Source: Bacillota bacterium (GTDB lineage: Bacteria > Bacillota > Clostridia > Lachnospirales > Cellulosilyticaceae). Taken from it: a stretch of DNA of 64,000 bases. The translations under genes were made by a program, and so were the position numbers. The stretch spans positions 72,564 through 136,563 of the forward strand of contig JAEZJJ010000038.1 of assembly GCA_023436395.1 (NCBI GenBank), in the 5' to 3' direction. The notes beneath the pieces are model-generated. The model was not told where the DNA came from. It worked only from the letters and a program-made list of their open reading frames with translations, and searched no databases. The number at the start of each line of letters is the position of its first letter. Within the stretch, counting starts at the first letter, position 1. This document shows, one piece after another, positions 26,486 through 34,954 of this stretch.

Positions 26486-26647
26486 AGCATCTACCTCAAT
26501 AGTTGTATTTCCTATTTATAGTATATAACTTTAAGCTTGACACCTTGCATTATCCTCAATAATATTTCATTAATCTTACGCCTTATCTTTCAATCTATAT
26601 CTTTGCCACTGTAAAGTTAGTCTGTGCCCTTAGCTCACTCATCTACT

Positions 26648-26678
26648 AAAAAACTGTCAGTTTATCTGACAGTTTTAA
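26648..26678 (-). terminator. Terminator of the methyltransferase-hslO unit
   Basis: Perfect stem AAAACTGTCAG / CTGACAGTTTT with a five-base loop, just past the hslO stop. Confidence 0.9.
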
Positions 26679-26685
26679 TGCAGGC

Positions 26686-27561
26686 TTATATTTGATCAAT
26701 TAAATCTTCTAGTTCTTCCTTTGTAAATTGATATTTATTACTACAGAAAGGACATACAAGTTCAGCCTTTTCATCTTCTCTTGCAATTTCTTCTAAATCT
26801 TTTTTCCCTACGCTAATAAGTGCTCTTTCCATACGTTCCTTACAGCAGTCACAGTTAAATCTCACTTCTGTTGTATCCATAATTTCAATCTCACCTAAAA
26901 GTGTCTCTAGTACATATTCAATGGACTGACCTTTTTCAAGACAGGCAGTCAGTGATTTAAAGCCTTTGATTTTTTCTTCTAATTTTGTAATAGCTTCATC
27001 ATCTGCATTTGGTAATACTTGAATAATAATTCCACCAGCCTGTCTAATGCTATAGTCCACATCTACTAAAACCCCTAGCATCACTACTGAATTGGTTTGT
27101 TCTGATACTGCGAAATAAAAACTGATATCTTCTGCAATCTCACCTGATAGCATTGGCACTTGCCCTGAATAAGGTTCTTTTAACCCTAAGTCTTTCATAA
27201 CTGTCATATTGGCATTTCCCACAGCACCAGCTACATCTAATTTGCCAAATTCATTCAGAGGTAAATCAACACTTGGATTGTATACATATCCCCTTACATC
27301 ACCTGCACCATTTGCTTCTGCAATAATCCCACCAATTGGGCCATCACCTTTAATAATGATACTTACACGGTCTTCATCTCTTTTAAGCATGCTTCCCATC
27401 ATCGCTACACCTGTTAAAGTTCTCCCTAGTGCTGCAGCAGCTACTGGAGAAGTGTGGTGACTTTGACATGCTGTATCTACTAACTCTTTTGTATTTGTTC
27501 CAAAAAACCTAAAGTTTCTTTCCTTATCAGTTCCTCTAATCATGTAATCTTTTGTACTCAT
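26686..27561 (-). CDS. hslO: Redox-regulated chaperone Hsp33
   Basis: 291 residues. Hsp33 is a holdase switched on by oxidation of a C-terminal zinc site. The N-terminal domain carries SPVAAAALGRTLTG and GPIGGIIAEANGAGDVRGYV. The zinc cysteines are in FNCDCCKERM and CPFC near the C-terminus. The ATG at 27561 has AAAGGA eight bases upstream; an open frame to 27588 lacks a site. It follows the methyltransferase gene by 39 bases. Confidence 0.96.
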   Translation of the reverse strand: MSTKDYMIRGTDKERNFRFFGTNTKELVDTACQSHHTSPVAAAALGRTLTGVAMMGSMLKRDEDRVSIIIKGDGPIGGIIAEANGAGDVRGYVYNPSVDLPLNEFGKLDVAGAVGNANMTVMKDLGLKEPYSGQVPMLSGEIAEDISFYFAVSEQTNSVVMLGVLVDVDYSIRQAGGIIIQVLPNADDEAITKLEEKIKGFKSLTACLEKGQSIEYVLETLLGEIEIMDTTEVRFNCDCCKERMERALISVGKKDLEEIAREDEKAELVCPFCSNKYQFTKEELEDLIDQI

Positions 27562-27600
27562 TTTTAACATCCTTTCTTTATATAACACGAACTATTTAAT

Positions 27601-28350
27601 CTATATGCTATTTCTTACAACAAATGTGGCACGCTCAGTCGTTGCTTTTAAAGCTTCATTAGTATAATTATCACTTATCTCTAGCACTTCAAATCCTGCC
27701 TTTGCTAATAAGTTTTTCACCTTTTCTATAGAATAAGCTCTTTGATAATGATTTTCTATACTTCTATCATATTTCCCATTATGATCCTGAATAAAGAAAC
27801 TTACTTCATACTCATTAATTTCTTCTTCTTCATCATAATAGTTTGTCCAGATATAAGCAGCTTCCTCTGTTTGATCTGCAAAAATTTGATTCCCAAGTAT
27901 TTCTTTATATTTATATGGCGTATTCATATCAAAAATAAATAATCCTGAGGGTTTTAGGAAACGTTTAACACACATAAAACTCTCTAATAAATCCGCTTCT
28001 TCTAATAGATAATTCATGGAATCACAAAAGCTACAAATAAAATCCACAGGTTCACCTAGTTCAAAGCGAGACATATCTTGTAATAAATATAAAATATCAA
28101 CTTCTTGTTCAAAAGCATAATCTTGTGCCATCATAAGCATTTCTGCAGATAGGTCAATACCAATGACATCTAAGCCTTTTTGAGCAAGTAGTGTTGTCAT
28201 TTTTCCTGTGCCACATCCTAATTCACATACTGTTTGAGGCATAAAATTATATGTTTCAAAGCAATCCTCTATATACTTAAACCAACTTTTATAAGGTGTA
28301 TCTTCCATAAACAAATCATATACACTTGCAAATTCTTTATAGCTTTCCAT
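27601..28350 (-). CDS. Class I SAM-dependent methyltransferase
   Basis: A 249-residue enzyme. It opens YKEFASVYDLFMEDTPYKSWFKYIE and has the SAM-binding loop VCELGCGTGKMTTLLA, then the acidic strand-2 end IGIDLSAEMLMMA and motif PVDFICSFCDSMNYLL. It resembles the methyltransferases often found next to hslO in clostridia. The substrate cannot be told from sequence. It is first in the unit with hslO. Confidence 0.85.
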   Translation of the reverse strand: MESYKEFASVYDLFMEDTPYKSWFKYIEDCFETYNFMPQTVCELGCGTGKMTTLLAQKGLDVIGIDLSAEMLMMAQDYAFEQEVDILYLLQDMSRFELGEPVDFICSFCDSMNYLLEEADLLESFMCVKRFLKPSGLFIFDMNTPYKYKEILGNQIFADQTEEAAYIWTNYYDEEEEINEYEVSFFIQDHNGKYDRSIENHYQRAYSIEKVKNLLAKAGFEVLEISDNYTNEALKATTERATFVVRNSI

Positions 28351-28589
28351 CTCACACCTCTTTTATCCATTTATTCTAACCTTATTATTATAGCCACTTT
28401 TTTTTGTTTAAGCTAGTCCTTATGCTTATTGTTTATTTTTATTGTTTTTTTCATTTCCTATGATATGATATCAATAATAGGAATATATTAATATAAGCTT
28501 TTTTTATATTTCTATCTTATTTTCATGATTTATACATGTCAAAAAGATATACTTATTTAAAAATAAATTTATAGGAGAGTGATTTTAAA

Positions 28590-29858
28590 TTGGATCCGGA
28601 GTTATCGGTACAAATTGTAATTTTATTAGTCTTACTTGGAGCTTCAGCATTCTTTTCTGCTTCTGAAACCTCGCTAATGTCTATTAGTAAAATAGATGTT
28701 CGCCATATGGTGGAGCAAGAAATTAAAGGTGCTAAATTACTTAGCAAATTACTTGAAGATCCCAACAAGCTTCTAAGTGCTATTTTAGTAGGCAATAACC
28801 TTGTTAATATTGCTGCTTCTTCTTTAGCTACAGTTGTTGCTATGAATCTTTTCAAAGATTCCGCTGCTGGAATTGGAATTAGTCTTGCAACAGGTATAAT
28901 GACCTTACTCATTTTAATGTTTGGTGAAATTACTCCTAAGTCATTAGCTACACAAAATGCGCAAAAAATAGGGCTTTTAGTGAGTAAACCCATCTCTATA
29001 ATCATTGCTATCTTTGGTCCTTTAGTAAAGATTTTAATGCGTATTTCTCATTTTATCATTAAGCTTTTAGGGGGAAGTGTAGATAATTCTAAGGCTTTTA
29101 TTACTACTGATGAATTACGTACCATTGTAACGGTTAGCCATGAGGAAGGTGTTCTTGAAGAAGAAGAGAAAAAAATGATTTATAACGTTTTTGACTTTGG
29201 TGACTCTTATGTAAAAGATATTATGATTCCTCGTACTGACATGGTTGCAATAGACAAGACTACAACTTATGAGGAAATCTTAGATTTATATAAAAAAGAA
29301 CAATTTTCACGTATGCCAGTTTATGAAGAAACCCAAGATCATATCATAGGTGTACTTTATATGAAAGACCTTCTGATCCATAATGTTGATTCTTCTCAGT
29401 TTTCAGTAACACAATTTTTGAGAGAAGTTCATTTTGTTCATGAATTTAAGCAATTAGATGAACTATTTAAAGAAATGCGTAGTAAAAAAATGGGGATGGC
29501 TATTGTTCTAGATGAATATGGTGGTACAGCAGGTCTAGTTACTATGGAAGATATTATCGAAGAAATTGTAGGAGATATTGATGATGAATATGATATTTCT
29601 GAAGAAAATATCAGAAAAATAACAGATAATGAATTTATTGTAGAAGGTGCTTGTCGTCTTTCTGAAATCAACGATTCACTAGACTTAAATATTACTTCTA
29701 GCGAATTTGATTCTATTGGTGGCTATATAATTGGTCTTATTGACCGCTTTCCAAAAAAAGGGGAAAAAGTGGTTCAAGACAATATCACTTTTATCGTAGA
29801 AGATGCTTCTTCTAATCGTATTAATAAGCTTCGCATCATAAAAGAAGAGGAAATTTAA
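28590..29858 (+). CDS. CNNM/HlyC-CorC family membrane protein
   Basis: A 422-residue protein with an N-terminal CNNM (DUF21) domain of about four membrane segments (LLGASAFFSASETSLMSI). Two CBS domains follow (IMIPRTDMVAIDKTTTYEEI and MGMAIVLDEYGGTAGLVTMEDIIEEIVGDI), then a C-terminal CorC_HlyC domain. Relatives are linked to magnesium or cobalt efflux; the old hemolysin name has little support. The start is a TTG at 28590 with GGAG upstream; no ATG is well placed. Confidence 0.88.
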   Translation: MDPELSVQIVILLVLLGASAFFSASETSLMSISKIDVRHMVEQEIKGAKLLSKLLEDPNKLLSAILVGNNLVNIAASSLATVVAMNLFKDSAAGIGISLATGIMTLLILMFGEITPKSLATQNAQKIGLLVSKPISIIIAIFGPLVKILMRISHFIIKLLGGSVDNSKAFITTDELRTIVTVSHEEGVLEEEEKKMIYNVFDFGDSYVKDIMIPRTDMVAIDKTTTYEEILDLYKKEQFSRMPVYEETQDHIIGVLYMKDLLIHNVDSSQFSVTQFLREVHFVHEFKQLDELFKEMRSKKMGMAIVLDEYGGTAGLVTMEDIIEEIVGDIDDEYDISEENIRKITDNEFIVEGACRLSEINDSLDLNITSSEFDSIGGYIIGLIDRFPKKGEKVVQDNITFIVEDASSNRINKLRIIKEEEI

Positions 29859-29877
29859 TTCCTCTTCTTTTATTTTA
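29840..29877 (+). terminator. Terminator overlapping the CNNM gene stop
   Basis: Stem AAAAGAAGAGGAA / TTCCTCTTCTTTT, four-base loop, then TATTTTA. The stop codon lies inside the stem-loop. Confidence 0.9.
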
Positions 29878-30006
29878 CTATGATTGATGTATACCACTTC
29901 AGCACAAATCAATAGTAAATAGATACATTATAAAGAAAATGGACTTTTCACCTTTACCAGAGTGTCTTACCCTCTCTATAATGCACAAACTCTTTTTGAC
30001 CCTACC

Positions 30007-30210
30007 TTAAATATTGTTATCTTCATTCTTTTTGTTAAGTTCTCTTTTTTTCTTAGTCATAAGGCCACCAATACGACCTGTCTCTTTGGCACTAAGTGCC
30101 TTCCAGCCTCCAGCTTGTACTTTGTCAAGTAAACCCAACTCTTCAGCTATCTCTAATTTCATTTGATCCTCTGGTGACAGTGCATCAAATAACTTCTCTT
30201 TATTTTTCAT
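30007..30210 (-). CDS. Alpha/beta-type small acid-soluble spore protein
   Basis: A 67-residue protein with the family core: the germination-protease site in MKLEIAEELGLLDKV and the DNA-binding part GGWKALSAKETGRIGGLMTKK. Such proteins coat spore DNA and are degraded on germination. A GAGGAG site sits eight bases before the ATG. A sigma-G-like promoter lies upstream, which fits forespore-only expression. The N-terminus is shorter and the tail more charged than in Bacillus SspA, a pattern seen in clostridial relatives. Confidence 0.88.
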   Translation of the reverse strand: MKNKEKLFDALSPEDQMKLEIAEELGLLDKVQAGGWKALSAKETGRIGGLMTKKKRELNKKNEDNNI

Positions 30211-30245
30211 CTCATCGACTCCTCTGCCTCAATAAAATCTATTAG

Positions 30246-30275
30246 AGTATGTGACATTATTTCTTTTTTTATACA
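30246..30275 (-). promoter_or_regulatory. Sigma-G-like promoter of the spore protein gene
   Basis: Minus-strand -35 TGTATA (30270-30275), 18-base spacer and -10 CATACT (30246-30251), close to the TGHATA / CATACTA pattern of sigma-G promoters. Start would fall about 30 bases before the spore-protein start codon. Confidence 0.6.
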
Positions 30276-30376
30276 TTTATTTTGATTTTTTATAATTATA
30301 AAAATAAAACTATTTTTTCATATTTATTATTGACTTTTGTTAAATAGAGTGATATATTTTACGTAATTAAATATTT

Positions 30377-30549
30377 TGTAGAGGCGCGATGACTAAAAGT
30401 AGGCTATAGGATTTTTACAAGAAAAGATGAGTGTAGCCAAAAGGAGTACTCGCCGAAGATTAAATAGCTTGTACTATTTATTTCTGGTTGTCTAGTTAAT
30501 AACTATACAACTGTCATCCTTTATTATACAATAAGGATGGAGTGCTACA
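30377..30549 (+). promoter_or_regulatory. Lysine riboswitch (L box) aptamer
   Basis: The conserved core reads GAGGCGCGATGACTAAAAG near the 5' end and ACTCGCCGAAG near 30450-30460. Outer stem P1 is TGTAG (30377-30381) with CTACA (30545-30549). A terminator follows, then dapA, a standard target. Lysine binding should stop transcription before dapA. Confidence 0.92.
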
Positions 30550-30599
30550 TATAATCAGTTTCATATCTTCATATATATTTTGATAATGATTATGCGTGT

Positions 30600-30628
30600 A
30601 GCCAGCCTCTAGAAGCTGGTTTTTTTAT
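30600..30628 (+). terminator. Lysine-riboswitch terminator
   Basis: Stem CCAGC / GCTGG with an eight-base loop and seven Ts, 114 bases before dapA. It is the expression platform of the aptamer upstream. Confidence 0.9.
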
Positions 30629-30741
30629 TGACTAATTTGAGATAAGAGTATCTTTCACCCGTTGAATGGAATAAAATGGTGTAAGAAGTTATTCCTATGA
30701 TAATTAGTCCTACCATTACATTTAAAACGGAGGATGATACA

Positions 30742-31626
30742 ATGGCAATTTTTGAAGGAGCGGGTGTAGCAATTGTTACACCATTTTATGAAAACGGAGA
30801 TATTAATTTTGGTAAACTAGAAGAATATATTGATTTTCAAATCAATAATAGTACTGATGCAATTATTATTTGTGGGACTACAGGTGAAGCCTCTACTATG
30901 ACAGATGAAGAACACCTTGAGTGTATCAAAATAGCTGTAGATCGTACAGCTGGTAGAGTACCTGTTATTGCAGGGACTGGAAGCAATGATACAAGACATG
31001 GTATTAATTTAACAAAAGAAGCAAAAGCTTTAGGAGCAGATGCGACCCTTCAAGTAACTCCTTACTATAATAAAGCCACTCAGAAAGGCTTAATTGAACA
31101 CTTTACTGCTATTGGAAGAGCTACTGATTTACCTATGATTCTTTATAGTGTTCCTAGTCGTACAGGTGTAACTATGAACCCACAGACTGTTTACGAACTT
31201 TCAAAATATGATTTTGTTCAAGGTATTAAAGAGGCAACTGGCAATATTTCTACTGTTGCTGAAATCGCTGCTCTTTGCGGTGAACATTTCCCTATTTATT
31301 CTGGTAATGATGATCAGATTATCCCTATTCTTTCTTTAGGTGGAAAAGGTGTTATCTCTGTATTATCTAACGTTGCTCCAAAACAAACTCACGATATGGT
31401 TAGGCTTTATTTAGATGGCCACACAAAAGAAGCACGGGATTTACAACTAAGATTACTTCCTCTTGCTAACGTACTTTTCTGTGAAGTTAATCCTATTCCT
31501 GTTAAAGCAGCACTTAACTTAATGGGTATGGAAGCTGGTCCATGTAGACTACCTCTTACTACATTAGAAGAAGCTCACTTACCAGGACTTAAGAATGCAC
31601 TTATAAATGCCGGCCTATTAGTATAA
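30742..31626 (+). CDS. dapA: 4-hydroxy-tetrahydrodipicolinate synthase
   Basis: 294 residues; condenses pyruvate with aspartate semialdehyde on the way to lysine and meso-diaminopimelate. Visible motifs: GTTGEASTMTDEEH (substrate threonines), YYNKATQKGLIEHF (catalytic tyrosine), VPSRTGVTM and the Schiff-base lysine in GIKEATGN. The ATG at 30742 has GGAGG eight bases upstream; an open frame from 30697 has no site and adds 15 residues without family likeness. First gene after the riboswitch. Confidence 0.97.
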   Translation: MAIFEGAGVAIVTPFYENGDINFGKLEEYIDFQINNSTDAIIICGTTGEASTMTDEEHLECIKIAVDRTAGRVPVIAGTGSNDTRHGINLTKEAKALGADATLQVTPYYNKATQKGLIEHFTAIGRATDLPMILYSVPSRTGVTMNPQTVYELSKYDFVQGIKEATGNISTVAEIAALCGEHFPIYSGNDDQIIPILSLGGKGVISVLSNVAPKQTHDMVRLYLDGHTKEARDLQLRLLPLANVLFCEVNPIPVKAALNLMGMEAGPCRLPLTTLEEAHLPGLKNALINAGLLV

Positions 31627-31641
31627 GAAAGGATGACCCCT

Positions 31642-32406
31642 ATGATAAAATTATTAATGCATGGTTGCAATGGAAAAGTTGGGCAAACCATTAGTAGATT
31701 GATGAAACAACATGAGGATATCCAACTAGTAGCAGGTATAGATCCCTACTTAGATCTTCCTAATCCTTTTCCAGTCTTCTCAAAAATTGAGGAATGTGAT
31801 ATTCCTGTAGATGTTATTATTGACTTTTCTACAGCTACAGCTGTAAAAGGACTTATAGACTACTGTTTGGCTCACCAAACTCCTGCTGTTATTTGTACCA
31901 CAGGCTTATCTCCTGAAGATATAGAGTATTTAACTAAAGCTAGTACAAAAGTACCTATTTTCTTTTCTGCAAACATGTCTTTAGGCATTAATCTTCTTAT
32001 TGCATTAGCAAAACGTGCAACAGAAGTATTAAGTGGTAGTGGCTTTGATATTGAAATTATTGAGAAACATCATAATCAAAAGATTGATGCACCTAGTGGA
32101 ACAGCCTTAGCGATTGCTGATGCGATCAATGATACCCTAGACCATACGTATAGTTACCGCTATGATCGTTCTACTATCCGTGAAAAAAGATCTCAAAAAG
32201 AAATTGGTATTCATGCTGTTCGTGGTGGCACGATTGTTGGTGAACATGAAATCCTATTTGCCGGAAATGATGAATTTATTTCTCTTACACATCAAGCTAC
32301 CTCTAAAGAAGTTTTTGCTGTAGGTGCAATTAATGCAGCTAAATTTTTAGCACACAAAACTCCTGGTCTTTATAATATGGAACATCTATTAGATGCAAAA
32401 CACTAA
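31642..32406 (+). CDS. dapB: 4-hydroxy-tetrahydrodipicolinate reductase
   Basis: 254 residues; the next step after DapA. The nucleotide-binding opening MIKLLMHGCNGKVGQ and the catalytic EIIEKHHNQKIDAPSGTAL (two histidines and the lysine) are clear. The ATG at 31642 is nine bases after the AAAGGA site; an ATG at 31633 is inside it. It follows dapA by 15 bases and shares lysine control. In a spore former the pathway also feeds dipicolinate. Confidence 0.97.
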   Translation: MIKLLMHGCNGKVGQTISRLMKQHEDIQLVAGIDPYLDLPNPFPVFSKIEECDIPVDVIIDFSTATAVKGLIDYCLAHQTPAVICTTGLSPEDIEYLTKASTKVPIFFSANMSLGINLLIALAKRATEVLSGSGFDIEIIEKHHNQKIDAPSGTALAIADAINDTLDHTYSYRYDRSTIREKRSQKEIGIHAVRGGTIVGEHEILFAGNDEFISLTHQATSKEVFAVGAINAAKFLAHKTPGLYNMEHLLDAKH

Positions 32407-32410
32407 AATA

Positions 32411-32459
32411 AAAAACGTTTGATTGATAACCCTAAGGGTTAATCATCAAACGTTTTTTA
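32411..32459 (+). terminator. Terminator of dapAB
   Basis: Long stem AAAACGTTTGAT with its complement and an inner ACCCT / GGGT part, then TTTTTT. It lies between convergent dapB and cobO. Confidence 0.92.
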
Positions 32460-32463
32460 TTAA

Positions 32464-32994
32464 TTAATATTCAATGCCAGCTCTAGCATCCCTACCTTTT
32501 TCCATAGGATGTTTAATATCATCAATATAACTAATATAATCTGCTTTTTCTGCAATGCAAATAGGTAGTTTGCGTCCTGTAAGTACAAGTTCTACATCAT
32601 CAGACTTATTACAAACCAGTTCATAGAGCTCTTCTTCTGACACTACCCCTACCTCAACAGAATTGAGGACTTCATCAAGAATAAGAACATCACATTCTCC
32701 TGTATCCATTACCTTGCTTGCAAACTTTAAAGCATTCATTGTTTCACTTCTTAACTCTTGCTTTTCCTCTGGTGTAAGCTGCCAAGTAAAGCCTCTTTTT
32801 TTCTCAAAATGAAATACCTTAAAATAAGGTTCTAAATCCTTTAAAATCCTACATTCACCAGTCATATCATTCTTTAAAAATTGAATCATAATAACTTTAT
32901 AATCATTTCCAATTGCTCTTACACCTAACCCTATAGCTGCAGTGGTTTTTCCTTTTCCTGTGCCATAGTACACTTGGACAAGTCCATTCTCCAT
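32464..32994 (-). CDS. cobO: Cob(I)alamin adenosyltransferase, CobA/BtuR type
   Basis: 176 residues. Walker A is YGTGKGKTTAAIGLG, followed by IMIQFLKNDMTGE and the Walker B-like DVLILDEVLNSVEVG. It transfers the adenosyl group of ATP to reduced cobalamin. No other cobalamin genes are adjacent, so it may serve salvage. It follows the metalloprotease-like gene by 27 bases. Confidence 0.92.
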   Translation of the reverse strand: MENGLVQVYYGTGKGKTTAAIGLGVRAIGNDYKVIMIQFLKNDMTGECRILKDLEPYFKVFHFEKKRGFTWQLTPEEKQELRSETMNALKFASKVMDTGECDVLILDEVLNSVEVGVVSEEELYELVCNKSDDVELVLTGRKLPICIAEKADYISYIDDIKHPMEKGRDARAGIEY

Positions 32995-33021
32995 TTTATT
33001 GCCTCCTCAGATACCCACACA

Positions 33022-33690
33022 TTATATGATAAAGTTTTGTCCAAATTCCTTAAAGTAATTCATGCGTCTCTTATAATCTGGCATCTCCTCTTCTATTGCT
33101 TCCCAAAAAGATTTACTATGATTAAAGTGTCTTAAGTGCATCACTTCATGAAGGACAATGTATTCAATCATTTCCATAGGTGCACATAGTACTCTTAAAT
33201 TATATGACAAATTACCTTGTTTTGAGCAACTCCCCCATCTTGTATTTTGCTTTCTAATGTTAATCTTATGATAAGTCACACCCAAACGTGTAGCATATTG
33301 ATCAGTTAGTTGCTTCAGATAAATCTTTGCCTTTTCTCTGTAAAACTGCTCTACTACTCCTCTTAATTGTACCTCGTCTCCTGATGTTTGAATATGAAAG
33401 CCTCTCGTCTCATCAAAAGTTACCTTCGCTTTTGAAAAATCTCCTTCTTCTAAAGTAATGGGCCAATATACCCCTAGATAAAGAAGCTTCTTAGTATTTA
33501 TAAAATCTTGCGTTTCATTCAATAATTTTTTCTTTTCTAATGTTATTTTGATCCAGTCCTCATATTTCTCTATCAAAGACTTAATCTCTTTTTGAGACAT
33601 ATATCGAGGTACCTTAACAATTACTTTTAATTCTTTATCAATAGCTATACTTGCTGTTTTTCTTTTTTGTTTAAGAACTATATATTCCAT
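33022..33690 (-). CDS. YgjP-like zinc metallopeptidase (DUF45)
   Basis: 222 residues. The zinc motif is HEVMHLRHFNHSKSFW, HExxH with a third histidine further on, preceded by KQNTRWGSCSKQGNLSYN, the family signature. The N-terminal part is a beta-rich domain. The biological substrate of this family is not known. The ribosome site is weak (AAGGAA about 12 bases before the ATG). Confidence 0.85.
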   Translation of the reverse strand: MEYIVLKQKRKTASIAIDKELKVIVKVPRYMSQKEIKSLIEKYEDWIKITLEKKKLLNETQDFINTKKLLYLGVYWPITLEEGDFSKAKVTFDETRGFHIQTSGDEVQLRGVVEQFYREKAKIYLKQLTDQYATRLGVTYHKINIRKQNTRWGSCSKQGNLSYNLRVLCAPMEMIEYIVLHEVMHLRHFNHSKSFWEAIEEEMPDYKRRMNYFKEFGQNFII

Positions 33691-33804
33691 TATATTATTT
33701 TTTCCTTATAATTACATTTTTATATAATTTTGTTTGTTCTTATATACTTCTTTATTATATCATATCTCCAAGAATAAGCTATACATATTCTAAATTTTTG
33801 TACA

Positions 33805-33832
33805 ACAAAGACGATACCTCAAGGTATCGCCT
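33805..33832 (-). terminator. Probable terminator after the SSB-like gene
   Basis: Stem CGATACC / GGTATCG with a four-base loop; the minus-strand tail CTTTGTTG is only moderately T-rich. Confidence 0.5.
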
Positions 33833-33842
33833 GCTATGTACT

Positions 33843-34523
33843 TTATTCTGCCTCTTCACTATCAGATATTTCTGTACTTCCACTACTATTTCCATTTTCA
33901 TCTACCGTTTCCATTTTGCTTATAGATATTTCATAAGCAATCTTAGTTGTTACTTCTCCTGTTTCTAACTTCTTCTGATAAATTCTACTTTGAATGCGTC
34001 CCCACACTTGAATATGGTCTCCAATTACTAGATTCTGCGCAAATCTTGCATTACGTCCCCAGGTAATACAAGGAATATAATCTGATTTATGATAAGAACG
34101 ATTGACAGCTAAAAGTAAATCTGTAATTTCTCTCCCAAAAGGTGTGGTACGATAAATGGGTTCTTTACACACATAACCATTTAAGAAAATATAATTTTTA
34201 TTCTTAGCAAGTTCTTGTTCGGAAACTTCCTTAATCTCTAATATAAAGACCGTTAAAATAAGTCTATTCTTACCTTCTTCGTACTGATTATATGAACGAA
34301 ACTGACCTAAAACCTCTAATACCTTACCTTGTATATTGCCGATAGATGGTAGTATTCTTTCTGAAATAGTAACAGGTAATATATCTGCTGAACTACTTAA
34401 TCTTGGAACTTCTAGTTCAAAAGTATAGAACCCCTCACCATAAACTTTGTGGCTAAATTTTATATCACTTACTACCTTTCCGATGAGTATAACCTCATTA
34501 TTTTCTAACATGTGATCTACCAT
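33843..34523 (-). CDS. SSB-like protein with two OB folds
   Basis: A 226-residue protein. The first half (about 8-105) is a diverged OB-like domain: NNEVILIGKVVSDIKFSH. The second (about 115-205) is closer to SSB: NYIFLNGYVCKEPIYRTTPFGREITDLLLAVNRS then YIPCITWGRNARFAQNL and VWGRIQSRIYQKK. The tail is acidic (SDSEEAE), recalling but not matching the SSB C-terminal tip. The housekeeping SSB is not in this window. I start at the ATG at 34523, which has AAGGAG nine bases upstream; the frame is open to 34580. Its likely job is binding single-stranded DNA; the process is unknown. Confidence 0.75.
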   Translation of the reverse strand: MVDHMLENNEVILIGKVVSDIKFSHKVYGEGFYTFELEVPRLSSSADILPVTISERILPSIGNIQGKVLEVLGQFRSYNQYEEGKNRLILTVFILEIKEVSEQELAKNKNYIFLNGYVCKEPIYRTTPFGREITDLLLAVNRSYHKSDYIPCITWGRNARFAQNLVIGDHIQVWGRIQSRIYQKKLETGEVTTKIAYEISISKMETVDENGNSSGSTEISDSEEAE

Positions 34524-34719
34524 TCCTACCCTCTCCTTATCCTCTATATGTTCTTTAACAGGTTTGTCTGCCTTTAACATCTTATTCTAGATTTTTTATT
34601 TTTATTCCAACTTAAAATATTATTTGTTCAATATTCACCTTTTTTTTCCTTTTCACATAGGATATAATAGTCATTTCATTTAACAACAAGTTACTTTGTT
34701 ATAAAGAGAGGCATTTTCC

Positions 34720-34887
34720 ATGGAAACACCTGATTTTGTTTATATTCTAAAACTCAAACGCAAACTAGCTTATGCTATTATAGAAAATAATTACAACCTA
34801 CTTTCTCCAGAAGTTATTCGTCTAAGCAAGGAACTGGATGAACTCATGCTCCCTCTGTTTATAAAACAACTATTTGTCTCTAAATAG
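34720..34887 (+). CDS. Spo0E-like aspartyl-phosphate phosphatase
   Basis: A 55-residue protein, easily missed because of its size. It carries the family motif LSKELDELM (Bacillus SxELD) in a helical hairpin: first helix about residues 8-25, turn NLLSP, second helix 30-50. Spo0E proteins dephosphorylate Spo0A and hold back sporulation. A GAGAGG site lies about eight bases before the ATG and a TATAAT at 34663-34668. A terminator follows at once, so it is a one-gene unit. It lacks a long acidic tail. Confidence 0.82.
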   Translation: METPDFVYILKLKRKLAYAIIENNYNLLSPEVIRLSKELDELMLPLFIKQLFVSK

Positions 34888-34895
34888 ACCAATAT

Positions 34896-34952
34896 AAAAA
34901 GGGTTAGCTTCTATAACACTAATTAAAAAGAATAGAAGTAACCCTTTTTATA
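34896..34952. terminator. Bidirectional terminator
   Basis: Arms AAAAAGGGTTA and TAACCCTTTTT, with CTTCTAT / ATAGAAG continuing inward, between the spo0E-like gene (+) and uvsE (-). Confidence 0.9.
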
Positions 34953-34954
34953 TA

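Noticed and set aside
28553..29005. A 150-codon open frame on the minus strand opposite the CNNM gene.
   Set aside because: It is the complement of a clear coding region, has no family features and no ribosome site.
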